Shown: piece by piece, positions 35,234-43,508 of the stretch
Layout: each line of letters begins with the position of its first letter
How positions within the stretch are numbered: the stretch's first letter is position 1
NCBI RefSeq assembly: GCF_000317025.1
Contig: NC_019689.1
Coordinates: 2,333,501 to 2,397,500 of the forward strand
Direction of reading: 5' to 3'
Source: Pleurocapsa sp. PCC 7327
GTDB taxonomy: Bacteria; Cyanobacteriota; Cyanobacteriia; Cyanobacteriales; Microcystaceae
Length of the DNA stretch: 64,000 bases
Made by a program: the position numbers and the translations under genes
The notes under the pieces: generated by a model
The model's database searches: none
Told to the model about the DNA's origin: nothing
Seen by the model: the letters and a program-made list of their open reading frames with translations, nothing else

Positions 35234-35302
35234 ATGACGCTATTGTCGAACTATTTTTACGGTTTTTACTTTTTTTGGCCCAGACCAGTTCCGGGTAGCT
35301 AG
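35234..35302 (+). CDS. aromatic leader peptide of aroF (22 aa)
   Basis: A short ORF from ATG 35234 to TAG 35300-35302, too short for normal gene finders. After MTLLS comes NYFYGFYFFWP: three Tyr, four Phe and one Trp in nine codons (35252-35278), then RPVPGS. The codon block is TAT TTT TAC GGT TTT TAC TTT TTT TGG. GAAGAAA at 35221-35227 is a weak ribosome binding site. It ends 95 bp before a DAHP synthase gene, and its last codons overlap a sequence that pairs with the aroF terminator hairpin. By analogy with pheA and trp leaders it should sense charged tRNA-Phe, -Tyr and -Trp. A longer frame upstream (from 35003) crosses a terminator and is not credible. Confidence 0.78.
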   Translation: MTLLSNYFYGFYFFWPRPVPGS

Positions 35303-35363
35303 AGTCGTGTAGCTAATTTCTTCCATCACCTTGCCCGGAACCGAAATCGGAACCGGGCTTTTT
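35288..35363 (+). promoter_or_regulatory. transcription attenuator (antiterminator/terminator switch) of aroF
   Basis: The terminator is GCCCGG (35333-35338) paired with CCGGGC (35353-35358), with an inner CCG/CGG pair, followed by TTTTT. The antiterminator arm GTTCCGGG (35288-35295), inside the last leader codons, is an exact complement of CCCGGAAC (35334-35341) and extends with G-U and A-U pairs to 35298 with 35331. A ribosome that reaches the stop codon hides this arm and lets the terminator form; one stalled on the Tyr/Phe codons leaves it free. Confidence 0.75.
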
Positions 35364-35396
35364 AATTGCTTATTTTCGTCAAAGGAACTATTAACT

Positions 35397-36248
35397 ATGT
35401 TGAATGCCAAACTCGCCCTCAAATCTCATCCCGAACAAAAAACCATCGTTCCCCTGTCCGATACCATTGCTTTCGGCGGTAGGGAAATCGTCATCATCGG
35501 TGGACCCTGTGCCGTTGAAAGTTTAGAACAGATGGAACGAGTTGCCAGTCACCTCAAACCTACCCCCATTCAAGCGTTACGGGGAGGGGTTTACAAACCG
35601 AGAACCTCTCCCTACGCTTTCCAAGGATTGGGATTGGAAGGACTCAAGATCCTGGCCGACGTTAGGCGACGTTATAAAATGCCCGTCGTTACAGAAGTAA
35701 TGTCAATAGAACAGATAGAAGCGATCGCTGCCCATGTGGATATCCTACAAGTCGGCAGCCGCAATATGCAAAACTACGATTTACTCAAAGCATTAGGACA
35801 AGTGAATAAACCCATACTCCTCAAGCGTGGTCTAGCAGCTACCCTTGAGGAGTTTGTTTATGCGGCAGAATATATCTTAAGTCACGGAAATCCAAACGTA
35901 GTGCTTTGCGAACGAGGCATTCGCAGTTTTGATTCTTATACTCGTAACGTACTCGATTTAGGGGCAGTAGCCGCTCTCAAACAGATTACTCATTTGCCGA
36001 TTATCGTCGATCCCTCCCATGCTGTCGGCAAGCGGGAGTTGGTCGCACCGATGGCAAAAGCTGCGATCGCGACTGGTGCGGATGGTTTAATCATCGAGTG
36101 TCATCCAGAACCGGACAAGTCGGTTTCCGATGCCCGTCAAGCTCTTTTCCTAGAAGAAATGGTCGATTTAACCCGCATTCTAGAACCGATTGCAGCAGCT
36201 GTAGGACGCTGCTTTCCGAAACTCGCACTTCCTGCGATCGTCCCTTAA
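35397..36248 (+). CDS. aroF: 3-deoxy-7-phosphoheptulonate (DAHP) synthase
   Basis: A 283-residue type I-beta DAHP synthase, the first enzyme of the shikimate route, condensing phosphoenolpyruvate with erythrose 4-phosphate. Motifs are IIGGPCAVES, LRGGVYKPRTSPYAFQG, VTEVM, GSRNMQNYDLLKALG, KRGLAATLEEF, CERGIRSFDS, VDPSHAVGKRE and IECHPEPDKSVSDA. It has only about 30 residues before the barrel: no full regulatory ferredoxin-like domain and no fused chorismate mutase, so feedback inhibition at the protein level may be weak. ATG 35397 follows AAAGGA; a longer frame to 35331 crosses the terminator. Regulation seems to rely on the upstream attenuator. Confidence 0.95.
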   Translation: MLNAKLALKSHPEQKTIVPLSDTIAFGGREIVIIGGPCAVESLEQMERVASHLKPTPIQALRGGVYKPRTSPYAFQGLGLEGLKILADVRRRYKMPVVTEVMSIEQIEAIAAHVDILQVGSRNMQNYDLLKALGQVNKPILLKRGLAATLEEFVYAAEYILSHGNPNVVLCERGIRSFDSYTRNVLDLGAVAALKQITHLPIIVDPSHAVGKRELVAPMAKAAIATGADGLIIECHPEPDKSVSDARQALFLEEMVDLTRILEPIAAAVGRCFPKLALPAIVP

Positions 36249-36287
36249 TTGCCGTCTTTAAGGGTTAAGCCAAATACACCAAGTTGA

Positions 36288-36313
36288 AAGATCGCGGCGA
36301 AAAGCGCGATCTT
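36288..36313 (+). terminator. stem-loop terminator after aroF
   Basis: AAGATCGCG (36288-36296) pairs perfectly with CGCGATCTT (36305-36313), with loop GCGAAAAG, followed by CTCTATTT. It sits 40 bp after the aroF stop. The U-run is weak but the GC-rich stem is strong. Confidence 0.6.
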
Positions 36314-36649
36314 CTCTATTTAGATGGATTAAATCCGAGCTATCTTTTTTAGAAAATAAATCCTTGGATTATTCTTAATTAACGAAAAAGATAAAAAAAA
36401 TATAAAAAGGCGCTAAGATTTTGATTATTTAAATTGCATGATTTCAACGATTAGTACGAGCGATTAATCTATTTCTTTTATTTCCTTACTATCTTTATCC
36501 CTAGCCAAGGTTGGATAGAAAATTAAAGACTTTTCCGTATATTGTTTGAAAAATCGTTAAGATGACAGTAGCATAATTATCAGAATTTTTTACTGGTAAA
36601 ATAGTAAGTTACTAGAAGTGTAGTACACACTGTTTTCTTCATTACAACT
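36314..36649. other. intergenic region, 336 bp
   Basis: AT-rich DNA between the aroF terminator and a small gene on the same strand. No ORF or clear hairpin is visible. It should hold the promoter of the small gene. Confidence 0.35.
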
Positions 36650-36925
36650 ATGATCGAATCATCTGTTAATGCAATTGATGAACCACAATTACCACGAGAG
36701 GAGAGGGTAATCCAACTAAAAAATGTCATAGAAACCCTACGCATCGCCGATGAAATTGCTACTCAAGGCTATTTAATTACTAGCTCCGAACTAGCAGATT
36801 TAATGGATATTAACGCGAGCGCCGTAACCAGTCGCGGCGATAATTGGTCGTGGCGGAACTGGGTTGTCTCGCGGGTAAGACGAGAAGGCAATCAAATCCT
36901 CTGGCAACTCGAAAGAGTCGATTAA
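36650..36925 (+). CDS. small HTH-like conserved protein, 91 aa
   Basis: Residues 25-75 (LRIADEIATQGYLITSSELADLMDINASAVTSRGDNWSWRNWVVSRVRREG) resemble a winged helix-turn-helix: a helix, a turn, and a recognition-like helix, then a wing with Trp-rich residues and a C-terminal QILWQLERV strand. I have a sense of conserved small cyanobacterial proteins with this pattern but no name for them. It could bind DNA or RNA. Its stop is 47 bp from the end of the convergent cruG. Start ATG 36650 lacks a strong ribosome binding site. Confidence 0.65.
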   Translation: MIESSVNAIDEPQLPREERVIQLKNVIETLRIADEIATQGYLITSSELADLMDINASAVTSRGDNWSWRNWVVSRVRREGNQILWQLERVD

Positions 36926-36972
36926 AAATCGTGTGTGAGAAACAAACGATTGAAAGATTTTCCCATGCTTTC

Positions 36973-38184
36973 TTAATTCTCCAAGCTATAAATTCGCCCT
37001 CGCCAGTGGGTAGGTTTTTGAAAAGCAGAAATAAAAATCCGCAACACCGCTAACGGATCTGCCAAAGGAGAAAGCCAGAATAACCGCACAGCAGGCGAGG
37101 GTTTTTCGCCTCGATAGTAAGAAGGAGCGATCGCCCCCAGTAGTGCAAAGCGAATGGCAAGTAAAAAAAGGTTCAATCCGACTGCTGCTTTTAAGGTAGG
37201 AAAAGAATATCCTAAACCCAGACAGGTTAATAAAATTGCAGAAACAAACAGCGGCAATCCCTGCGTCCCCAACAGCAGCCACAAATCGCCCCAGAGTTGA
37301 CTGGAAGAAGCAGCATCTTTGAGATCGAGCGATCGCCCCCACTCTTGCCAAGTTTCCCTCGCCCCTTCATACATTCGCACTCGAATGACTTTAGCACCGT
37401 CTAAGAAACCCACTTTGAATCCTTGGGTAGCGGCGTAGCGAGCAAGGGTTACGTCGTCGCAAAACGAACTTGCCGCACTGCTATATCCTCCCAACCTCTC
37501 TAAAACCGAACGACGACAGAAAAAACACTGTCCGTTTGCCATGACTCTTTCCGGTACTTGCTCCCTCACGCCTGCCGAATTGAATCGGTACAGTAACGTC
37601 ATCAACAGGGCTGGTTGCAACCACCATTCCCCCGGATGGCGGAGGATAAACTGGGGCGACAGGGAAACGAGATCGTATCCTTCTTCCTCTGCTGCTGCCA
37701 GCAAACTCGCCACTAAGCCGGGTTGAGGTTGTGTATCGGCATCGATGCCCAAAATCCATTGACTTTTAGGGGAACTGTTCAAAAAACCCGTATGTAGTGC
37801 CCAAGGACGACCGACCCAACCGCGAGGGAGGGGATCGTCCGTCATTAGGCGAAAACGGGGATCTTTTTGGGCGGCTGCTTTAACCCGTTCCTGCGTCCCG
37901 TCTTGGGAATGGCTATCGACGACAATAATTTCCCGCACTTCGTAGCTTTGCCGACTCAACCCCGCCAGACAAGGATCGATTCGTTCCGCTTCATTGAGGG
38001 TAGGAACGATGATGCTGACCGTTCCTAACAGGTCTGGTGTGGGGTTTTTGGGTTCGAGGGGCGGACGGCGACCGGAACCCCTCAAAAGACGGGAGAGAAG
38101 AATTGGGATAGCGGTTCCCTGGAATAGCAACAGTCCAAGGGAAATCGCACCCAGAATTTCTTTGCCCAGCAATCCAGCTATCAC
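36973..38184 (-). CDS. cruG: carotenoid 2'-O-glycosyltransferase, CruG-like
   Basis: A 403-residue membrane GT2 enzyme: an N-terminal transmembrane segment, the GT-A core (VSIIVPTLNEAERIDPCLAGLSRQS, SHSQDGTQ, GIDADTQPQPG with the DxD site, FCDDVTLARYAATQG) and three or four C-terminal transmembrane segments. CruG glycosylates the 2'-hydroxyl of myxol-type carotenoids, giving myxoxanthophyll in cyanobacterial membranes. The identification leans on the cruF gene upstream on the same strand, as in other cyanobacteria where the two are neighbours. Here a TnpB element lies between them. I chose GTG 38184 after GGAGG; TTG 38187 is possible. Confidence 0.82.
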   Translation of the reverse strand: MIAGLLGKEILGAISLGLLLFQGTAIPILLSRLLRGSGRRPPLEPKNPTPDLLGTVSIIVPTLNEAERIDPCLAGLSRQSYEVREIIVVDSHSQDGTQERVKAAAQKDPRFRLMTDDPLPRGWVGRPWALHTGFLNSSPKSQWILGIDADTQPQPGLVASLLAAAEEEGYDLVSLSPQFILRHPGEWWLQPALLMTLLYRFNSAGVREQVPERVMANGQCFFCRRSVLERLGGYSSAASSFCDDVTLARYAATQGFKVGFLDGAKVIRVRMYEGARETWQEWGRSLDLKDAASSSQLWGDLWLLLGTQGLPLFVSAILLTCLGLGYSFPTLKAAVGLNLFLLAIRFALLGAIAPSYYRGEKPSPAVRLFWLSPLADPLAVLRIFISAFQKPTHWRGRIYSLEN

Positions 38185-38337
38185 CAAGAACCTCCGGGAA
38201 GCCCCGTGAGTTCGCGCTGGGGAGGGATAGGAGCGGCGGTTAAGAGGCTCGATGCCTCGAAAACCGCCACATAATCTTCAACTATAAACCGCTTCTCTTT
38301 ATCCACTTGCTACCTCACTAATTGATATGATTGGAGC

Positions 38338-39507
38338 ATGAAACAAACACTGACACTGGTTTGTAAGCTTAAACCTACACCTGAACAAGCCCCTCAAATT
38401 GAGGCAATGCTTCAGGCGTTTGCCGATGGCTGCAATTTTGCCAATGAATCCGTGAATCCAAAAGTTACAAACAAGGTAACGATTCAGGCACAGACTTATG
38501 GGCAGTTGCGCTCTCGGTTTGGTTTGAGCGCTAATCAAGCAGTGCGTGTTTGTGCCCGTGTTGCAGCTAACCGGAAAACCGCAAAGCTCAAAGGCAAATC
38601 GGTTAAAACGTTCAAACCAACTAGCGCTGATTATGACGCTCGAATCTTTGCGTTTCGAGAAAAGGATTGGTCGGTGAGCCTGACTTTGTTGGGGCATCGG
38701 GAACAGATCGAACTCGATGTTGGCAAATACCAGAGTGGCAAGCTCAAAGGGAGAAAACCGACATCTGCAACGCTGTGTAAACATCGCGACGGGCAATTCT
38801 ACATCCACATTCAGGTGAGCGATGAAACGCCACAGCCAATTAAATCTAATCATGTCATCGGCGTTGATTTCGGCAGACGAGACATTGCTGTAACGAGCGA
38901 TGGAAAGAAGTGGGACGGTAAACCCATCGAGAAAGTTAGAGACAAATTTTCCAAGACAAGAGCATTGCTCCTGGCAAAAGTCTCGAAAGGCACAAGAACG
39001 ACGCGCCGTAGGGTGCGCAAGATCTTGAAACGGCTGTCGGGAAGAGAGCGATGCTATCAAGCTTGGTTGAACCACAACATCAGCAAACGCATCATTGAAA
39101 CTGCAAAATCTCAAAGCGCCATGGTTGCCATTGAAAATCTGACTGGCATCAGAGATAGAACCAATCAGCAACCGCGAAACAAGACAGAACGGAGACGTTC
39201 TAACTCTTGGGCATTTTACCAACTTCGCACCTTCGTGGAATACAAAGGACTCAAGGAAGGGATTGGGGTTGTTGCGGTCAATCCTGCCTACACAAGCCGA
39301 ACTTGCCACGTCTGCAATCATTTGGGATTGCGCAGTGAGAAGCGGTTTAAGTGTGGCAACTGTGGATGGCATGGCGATGCTGATGTAAATGGCGCAATTA
39401 ATATTTCTAAGCTTGGGGCAGCGTTTGTAAGCCTGCCTGGAGGCTCGAATCTAAGTTTTTCTTTGAACCGCGATGATTCAGGGCTACTGAAAGCTCCGCC
39501 CTTCTAG
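38338..39507 (+). CDS. tnpB: TnpB, RNA-guided nuclease of IS200/IS605 type
   Basis: A 389-residue protein with an N-terminal helical part, a RuvC-like nuclease and a zinc ribbon. RuvC residues are Asp177 (GVDFGRRDIAVTSDG), Glu266 (MVAIENLTGI) and Asp349 (DVNGAINI). The zinc ribbon is CHVC (323-326) and CGNC (339-342). The frame is intact, unlike the transposases of the other two elements in the window. TnpB cleaves DNA at sites matched by its omega RNA, which is encoded at the 3' end of the gene, and so helps maintain the element. Activity is plausible from motif retention. ATG 38338 follows a weak GGAG-like site. Confidence 0.93.
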   Translation: MKQTLTLVCKLKPTPEQAPQIEAMLQAFADGCNFANESVNPKVTNKVTIQAQTYGQLRSRFGLSANQAVRVCARVAANRKTAKLKGKSVKTFKPTSADYDARIFAFREKDWSVSLTLLGHREQIELDVGKYQSGKLKGRKPTSATLCKHRDGQFYIHIQVSDETPQPIKSNHVIGVDFGRRDIAVTSDGKKWDGKPIEKVRDKFSKTRALLLAKVSKGTRTTRRRVRKILKRLSGRERCYQAWLNHNISKRIIETAKSQSAMVAIENLTGIRDRTNQQPRNKTERRRSNSWAFYQLRTFVEYKGLKEGIGVVAVNPAYTSRTCHVCNHLGLRSEKRFKCGNCGWHGDADVNGAINISKLGAAFVSLPGGSNLSFSLNRDDSGLLKAPPF

Positions 39508-39516
39508 GGCGGAGTT
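39390..39516 (+). ncRNA. candidate omega RNA at the tnpB 3' end
   Basis: TnpB guides overlap the 3' end of the gene and the element's right end. Here the last stretch contains a perfect 8-bp stem (39494-39501 with 39507-39514). The boundaries are guesses; the guide would continue into DNA after 39516, i.e. the 3' end of cruF. Confidence 0.4.
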
Positions 39517-39518
39517 GC

Positions 39519-40454
39519 TTACTCGGGCATGACTCCTATAGGGACTTTTACGGAGGCGATCTCGGTCATTTCCGTAGCGACCATTTCATCGGAGGATTGC
39601 ATTGCAGCTTGGCTAGCCCCAGCGCGTGCCAATTGATAAAATGCGATCGCGGGCACTACTCCTAAAATGACCCCTAAGAAGACAGGAATGTAGATCCCAG
39701 CAGCCACACTCATAATGGTGGCAAACGCAAAGTTGCTGAGATATATGGCTAATGGAAGTCCCAATTGTGTCCGAGGCAGGGTTACGGGTTTTGCTTTCCA
39801 TAGCAGAGTTGCTACGGTCATAAATACCGTTCCCGTTCCCAACCAACCAGCAAAGTTTTGATAGGGCATGCCAAAGAAAGCGCCCGGTTGCTCCCAAATC
39901 CAAAACGGCATGGTGGTTTGACTCATAGCGGGATCGAGAACGAAGTCCCAAGAAGTTAACATGGTTGCACCGAGAGCGATCGCGCCCACATATTGTACCC
40001 AATTCGGAATTTGACGGCTTTCCAAGCCCGCACGGGCAAGCAGATAGGCGCTAAATCCCAGATAGAACCAAGATAGGGGAATGGTAAAGGGCACTAAACC
40101 CGCCACCTTATAGCCCAAGCCGGTCAGATAGCGGTAGTGACCGAAGGGAAAGCCCGTACTCGTTCCCAGCAGTTCGCTACACAGAGACAGAGCGATCGCC
40201 GGCGCCATAAACCCCAGCCAGTGCCACAGTCCCAAGGTTCGATAGGCGTAGACGGCAACGGCAGCCGTTGCTAAAAGCATATAAACTACGCCACCCCCCG
40301 CCATCGACCAAGCAAAGGCAGTTTTACCGAATTCTGGCAGGTTGACGACAAATTCAGGATTCGGCAAGACGATTAATAATCCTGCCAAGCCAAAAGCCAT
40401 CGATAGGATATGACCGATTAGTAAAAAGCGCTCAGCACTGATAATGGGTTTCAT
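39519..40454 (-). CDS. cruF: carotenoid 1',2'-hydratase, CruF-like
   Basis: A 311-residue polytopic membrane protein of the DUF422 family with about eight hydrophobic segments. Landmarks are LCSELLGTSTGFPFGHYRYLTGLGYKVAGLVPFTIPLSWFYLGF and TSWDFVLDPAMSQTTMPFWIWEQPGAFFGMPYQNFAGW, with acidic residues that should bind water or carotenoid end groups. CruF hydrates the psi-end of carotenoids on the way to myxol glycosides (myxoxanthophyll). The gene ends 3 bp from the IS605-type element inserted between it and cruG. Start ATG 40454. Confidence 0.88.
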   Translation of the reverse strand: MKPIISAERFLLIGHILSMAFGLAGLLIVLPNPEFVVNLPEFGKTAFAWSMAGGGVVYMLLATAAVAVYAYRTLGLWHWLGFMAPAIALSLCSELLGTSTGFPFGHYRYLTGLGYKVAGLVPFTIPLSWFYLGFSAYLLARAGLESRQIPNWVQYVGAIALGATMLTSWDFVLDPAMSQTTMPFWIWEQPGAFFGMPYQNFAGWLGTGTVFMTVATLLWKAKPVTLPRTQLGLPLAIYLSNFAFATIMSVAAGIYIPVFLGVILGVVPAIAFYQLARAGASQAAMQSSDEMVATEMTEIASVKVPIGVMPE

Positions 40455-40728
40455 TAATTTGATATCCAGCGTTCAAATAGAGAGATGGATTAGTAATAGT
40501 TTACAAATCTTTATGAGAATAGGTAACGCAAATCTAAAAATTCTCTTAAAAATCGTGATTGCTGAAGATAACCTATGGAAATATTGGCACTTTGCCTCTT
40601 AACAAACGATCTTAGTAGTAAGAACGCAAAAGTGCCGATCGCTACTAAAATCGGTCGCCCCAAAAATTTTGATAGACTGATAGAAATATAAGATAAGGGC
40701 AGTAGGCATTTCACCGAGCCGCGATCTG

Positions 40729-42006
40729 ATGAACTCATTTCTTTCTGACACCGCCAAAATCCTCGTCCGTCCGGCACAGTATCGCGACTTAGAAGCGATC
40801 GAGGTTCTAGCCGCCGAGTCTTCCGAAGTCGAACGGTTGAGCGATCGCGCGAACATAGGCGAGCAAGTGCAACAACTCCGACGCTGGTACGGGCCTCTTA
40901 AGTTTTTGAGTCTTTTTCCCAATCCGTTTCAGTACCATTTTTGCGTTTACGTTGCCGAGCTAGTAAAAGCAGACAATCGCAACGCGCACAAACTGCTAGG
41001 TTGGATTCAAGTTGCCCCCTTCAACAAAACTCGCAGCACCTGGCAAGTAGGTCGGGTATCGATCGCAAGATCGGGCGATTGCCCGGAAACCCTGGTAGAT
41101 CCGCTAGCGATCGGTTCGCAACTGTTACGCTACTGCTTTGAAACTATTTGGGAAGCAAGAACCTGGGTTCTGGAACTCGATGTCAACGAAAAAGATGCTT
41201 TGGCATTATATCGACACAATGGGTTTCAGCCGTTAGCTCAGATGACCTATTGGTCGCTCGCTCCCGATTTGCTAGCAGAGTTGGCGCAAAACGACCCGGA
41301 CTTGCCCAATCTGCTGCCGATTAGCAACGCAGATGCTCAATTACTCTTCCAATTGGATTGTGTTTCGATGCCGCCTCTGTTGCGCCAAGTCTTCGACCGT
41401 CACGTCCAGGACTTCAAAACCAGCTTTGTCAACACGCTGCTGGCAAAATTCAACCAATGGTGCCATCGTACCGAGACGATTAGCGGTTACGTTTTTGAAC
41501 CGCAGCGCAAAGCAGCGATCGGCTATTTTCAGTTAAATTTGCAGAAAAATGGTTCTCGTCCCCATCAAGCTAGACTGACCGTTCACCCAGCCTACACCTG
41601 GCTCTATCCCAAGTTACTCGCTCAAATGGCGCGACTTGTAAAAGATTTACCGTCTCAAGATCTCGAACTGGTATCGGCAGACTACCAGCACGAACGGGAA
41701 GAGTATCTGGAAAAATTAGGAGCGCAAAGAATAGCGCATACGTTACTCATGTCTCGTTCCGTATGGCACAAATTAAAAGAGACGAAACCAGAAGGGTTGC
41801 AGTTGTCAGAAATGCTTCAGGGATTGCAAGCAATTCCTCGTACTCCAATCCCTAGCAGAATGTCTTGGCAAAAAGTCCCGTTTCAGTCGCCGCCAATCAC
41901 CTCTCGTCGTCCAGAAAGTTCGGAAATTCCCTCCAACTCGTCGTCTAAAAATGGGAAAACCTCTGACGGAGCTTCAGAAGGATCGGATATCAACCCTCAA
42001 TTCTAA
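40729..42006 (+). CDS. GNAT-superfamily protein with a C-terminal extension (425 aa)
   Basis: An N-terminal GNAT-like acetyltransferase domain (KILVRPAQYRDLEAIEVLAAESS; WQVGRVSIA; LDVNEKDALALYRHNGFQPLAQMTYWSLAP) is followed by a second segment (about 200-350) that repeats GNAT-like strands (GYFQLNLQKNGSRPHQARLTVHPAYTWLYPKLLAQM; LEKLGAQRIAHTLLMSRSVWHKL). The last 60 residues are low-complexity, Ser/Pro-rich. The acetyl-CoA motif is poorly kept, so catalytic activity is uncertain. It lies 14 bp before ruvX, suggesting co-transcription; this pairing is familiar in cyanobacteria but the role is unknown. Confidence 0.8.
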   Translation: MNSFLSDTAKILVRPAQYRDLEAIEVLAAESSEVERLSDRANIGEQVQQLRRWYGPLKFLSLFPNPFQYHFCVYVAELVKADNRNAHKLLGWIQVAPFNKTRSTWQVGRVSIARSGDCPETLVDPLAIGSQLLRYCFETIWEARTWVLELDVNEKDALALYRHNGFQPLAQMTYWSLAPDLLAELAQNDPDLPNLLPISNADAQLLFQLDCVSMPPLLRQVFDRHVQDFKTSFVNTLLAKFNQWCHRTETISGYVFEPQRKAAIGYFQLNLQKNGSRPHQARLTVHPAYTWLYPKLLAQMARLVKDLPSQDLELVSADYQHEREEYLEKLGAQRIAHTLLMSRSVWHKLKETKPEGLQLSEMLQGLQAIPRTPIPSRMSWQKVPFQSPPITSRRPESSEIPSNSSSKNGKTSDGASEGSDINPQF

Positions 42007-42020
42007 AAAAAGAGTCATTG

Positions 42021-42467
42021 ATGCCAAAAATCTCTGCCTTGGGATTGGATGTGGGTAAAAAGCGGATTGGCGTGGCGGGGTGCGATGGGACGGGGTTAAT
42101 CGCCACCGGCATAACTACCATCGAGCGAACCTCCTTCGAGCGAGACCTAGAGCAGCTCAGGCAACTCGTCGAGGAACGAGACGTCCAGATACTGGTCGTT
42201 GGTTTGCCCTATTCGATGGATGGCAGTCTGGGATTTCAGGCGCGGCAAGTACAAAAATTTGCTCGGCGACTATCGAAAGCCTTGCAATTACCCGTCGAAT
42301 ACGTTGACGAACGGCTGACCTCCCTAGAAGCCGAACAGCAGTTAAAAGAGCGCAAACAATTTTCTAGCCGCGACAAAGGAGCGATCGATCGCCTAGCTGC
42401 TGCGATTATTTTACAGCAGTGGCTCGATAGCCGTCGCTCTAGTCAGTTATCAGTCACTAGAGAATGA
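42021..42467 (+). CDS. ruvX: RuvX/YqgF-family Holliday junction resolvase
   Basis: A 148-residue RNase H-fold protein. Residues ISALGLDVGKKRIGVAG hold the first catalytic Asp, VVGLPYSMDGSLGFQA is the central motif, and VEYVDERLTSLEAEQQL and KGAIDRLAAAIILQQWLDSR complete the active site and C-terminal helix. YqgF-type proteins are linked to Holliday-junction resolution and pre-16S rRNA 5' maturation. I chose ATG 42021 over TTG 42018. Confidence 0.93.
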   Translation: MPKISALGLDVGKKRIGVAGCDGTGLIATGITTIERTSFERDLEQLRQLVEERDVQILVVGLPYSMDGSLGFQARQVQKFARRLSKALQLPVEYVDERLTSLEAEQQLKERKQFSSRDKGAIDRLAAAIILQQWLDSRRSSQLSVTRE

Positions 42468-42481
42468 GCGCGAGGAAAAAA

Positions 42482-43369
42482 TTAATCTAACAAGGGCAAA
42501 AATAAAGTGACGAAATAGTAAACCAAAGGAGCAGTAAAAACATAACTATCCGTGCGGTCTAGAATTCCGCCGTGTCCGGGAATTAATTGTCCCGAATCTT
42601 TTACGCCTGCATCGCGTTTCATCATCGATTCGGTTAAATCTCCTAGAAGACTGACAATGCCAATTAACACCCCTAAAATCAGCCCCGTTATTTGCCAATA
42701 GGGCCACTCTAAATACCAGGCTCCAATTTCTGCAACGGTGATACTTCCTAAAATGCCAAAAATAGTGCCTTCAACTGTCTTTTTTGGACTAATGTGCGAC
42801 AGTTGAGTGCGACCAAAGAACTTGCCCGTGATGTAGGCACTGATATCGGCTGCAATAATGCAACCGAATGCCAGAAAAGTAATGACTAAAGCTGGCGGAA
42901 ACAGCTTAAGGTGCATCCAAGACTCGGGCCAAAAACCCATCAAAGGCAGATTGCTGCTAGCAATACTGACTGGCATTGTGGCTGGCATAAAACCAATCCG
43001 CAATCTAATCCAATAGCTGGGAAGATAGCCACCGTAAAATAATCCGAGAATCGAGGTCGATATGTCGGCAATCGTCGCTAATTTGGGCTGAAACAGCAGA
43101 TAAAAGCAGATTAGAGCGCCCGTCAAGGGAAATACGGCATCGGTTAGCGTAGGCGCGATCGCAGCCGTGACGAGCAATAATTGAGAGAGGACCAATGTCG
43201 TCTTAGCAGCAGGTGCAATGCCTTTGGCACGAACCAGTTGGAAATATTCCCGTTGTCCCAAAAAGACAATGACTCCAATTCCTAGAGTGAAGTACCAGCC
43301 CCCGACAATAATCATCCCCAAAGCCAGGGGGATCGCAACAATAGCACTAACAATACGAGACCAAGGCAT
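42482..43369 (-). CDS. cdsA: phosphatidate cytidylyltransferase
   Basis: A 295-residue integral membrane enzyme that makes CDP-diacylglycerol from phosphatidate and CTP for phosphatidylglycerol synthesis. It has about eight hydrophobic segments. The family signature appears as LLGDLTESMMKRDAGVKDSGQLIPGHGGILDRTDS, with the conserved Asp and the GHGGILDR, and CIIAADISAYITGKFFGRTQLSHISPKKTVEGTIFG ahead of it. It converges with ruvX; only 14 bp separate their stops. The membrane-embedded N-terminus is typical in length. Confidence 0.94.
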   Translation of the reverse strand: MPWSRIVSAIVAIPLALGMIIVGGWYFTLGIGVIVFLGQREYFQLVRAKGIAPAAKTTLVLSQLLLVTAAIAPTLTDAVFPLTGALICFYLLFQPKLATIADISTSILGLFYGGYLPSYWIRLRIGFMPATMPVSIASSNLPLMGFWPESWMHLKLFPPALVITFLAFGCIIAADISAYITGKFFGRTQLSHISPKKTVEGTIFGILGSITVAEIGAWYLEWPYWQITGLILGVLIGIVSLLGDLTESMMKRDAGVKDSGQLIPGHGGILDRTDSYVFTAPLVYYFVTLFLPLLD

Positions 43370-43508
43370 ATTATTGTTTTTAGAAAAAAACCCAGTGGCG
43401 AAAATAAATACCAGCCAGGTCAGGTTAAGAAATCCTTATGAAAGGTTAACAAATTCCTGTATTCAAATTGTATAAATTTTGGATGGATCGTAGGGAGCGA
43501 TCGCGCTC

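Larger units (their letters stand above)
38190..39516 (+). mobile_element. IS200/IS605-type element with only tnpB
   Basis: It sits between cruF and cruG. The left flank holds a hairpin with GGCGGTT/AACCGCC outer arms and GAGGC/GCCTC inner arms (38235-38268). The right end is the perfect hairpin CTCCGCCC-TTCTA-GGGCGGAG (39494-39514) overlapping the tnpB stop. No TnpA (HUH transposase) gene is present, so its movement would need help in trans. The exact left boundary is uncertain; IS605-type elements make no target duplication, so none marks it. Confidence 0.7.

Noticed and set aside
40511-40777. 88-codon minus-strand frame overlapping the GNAT gene start
   Set aside because: It overlaps the 5' end of a convincing gene and has no recognisable domain.
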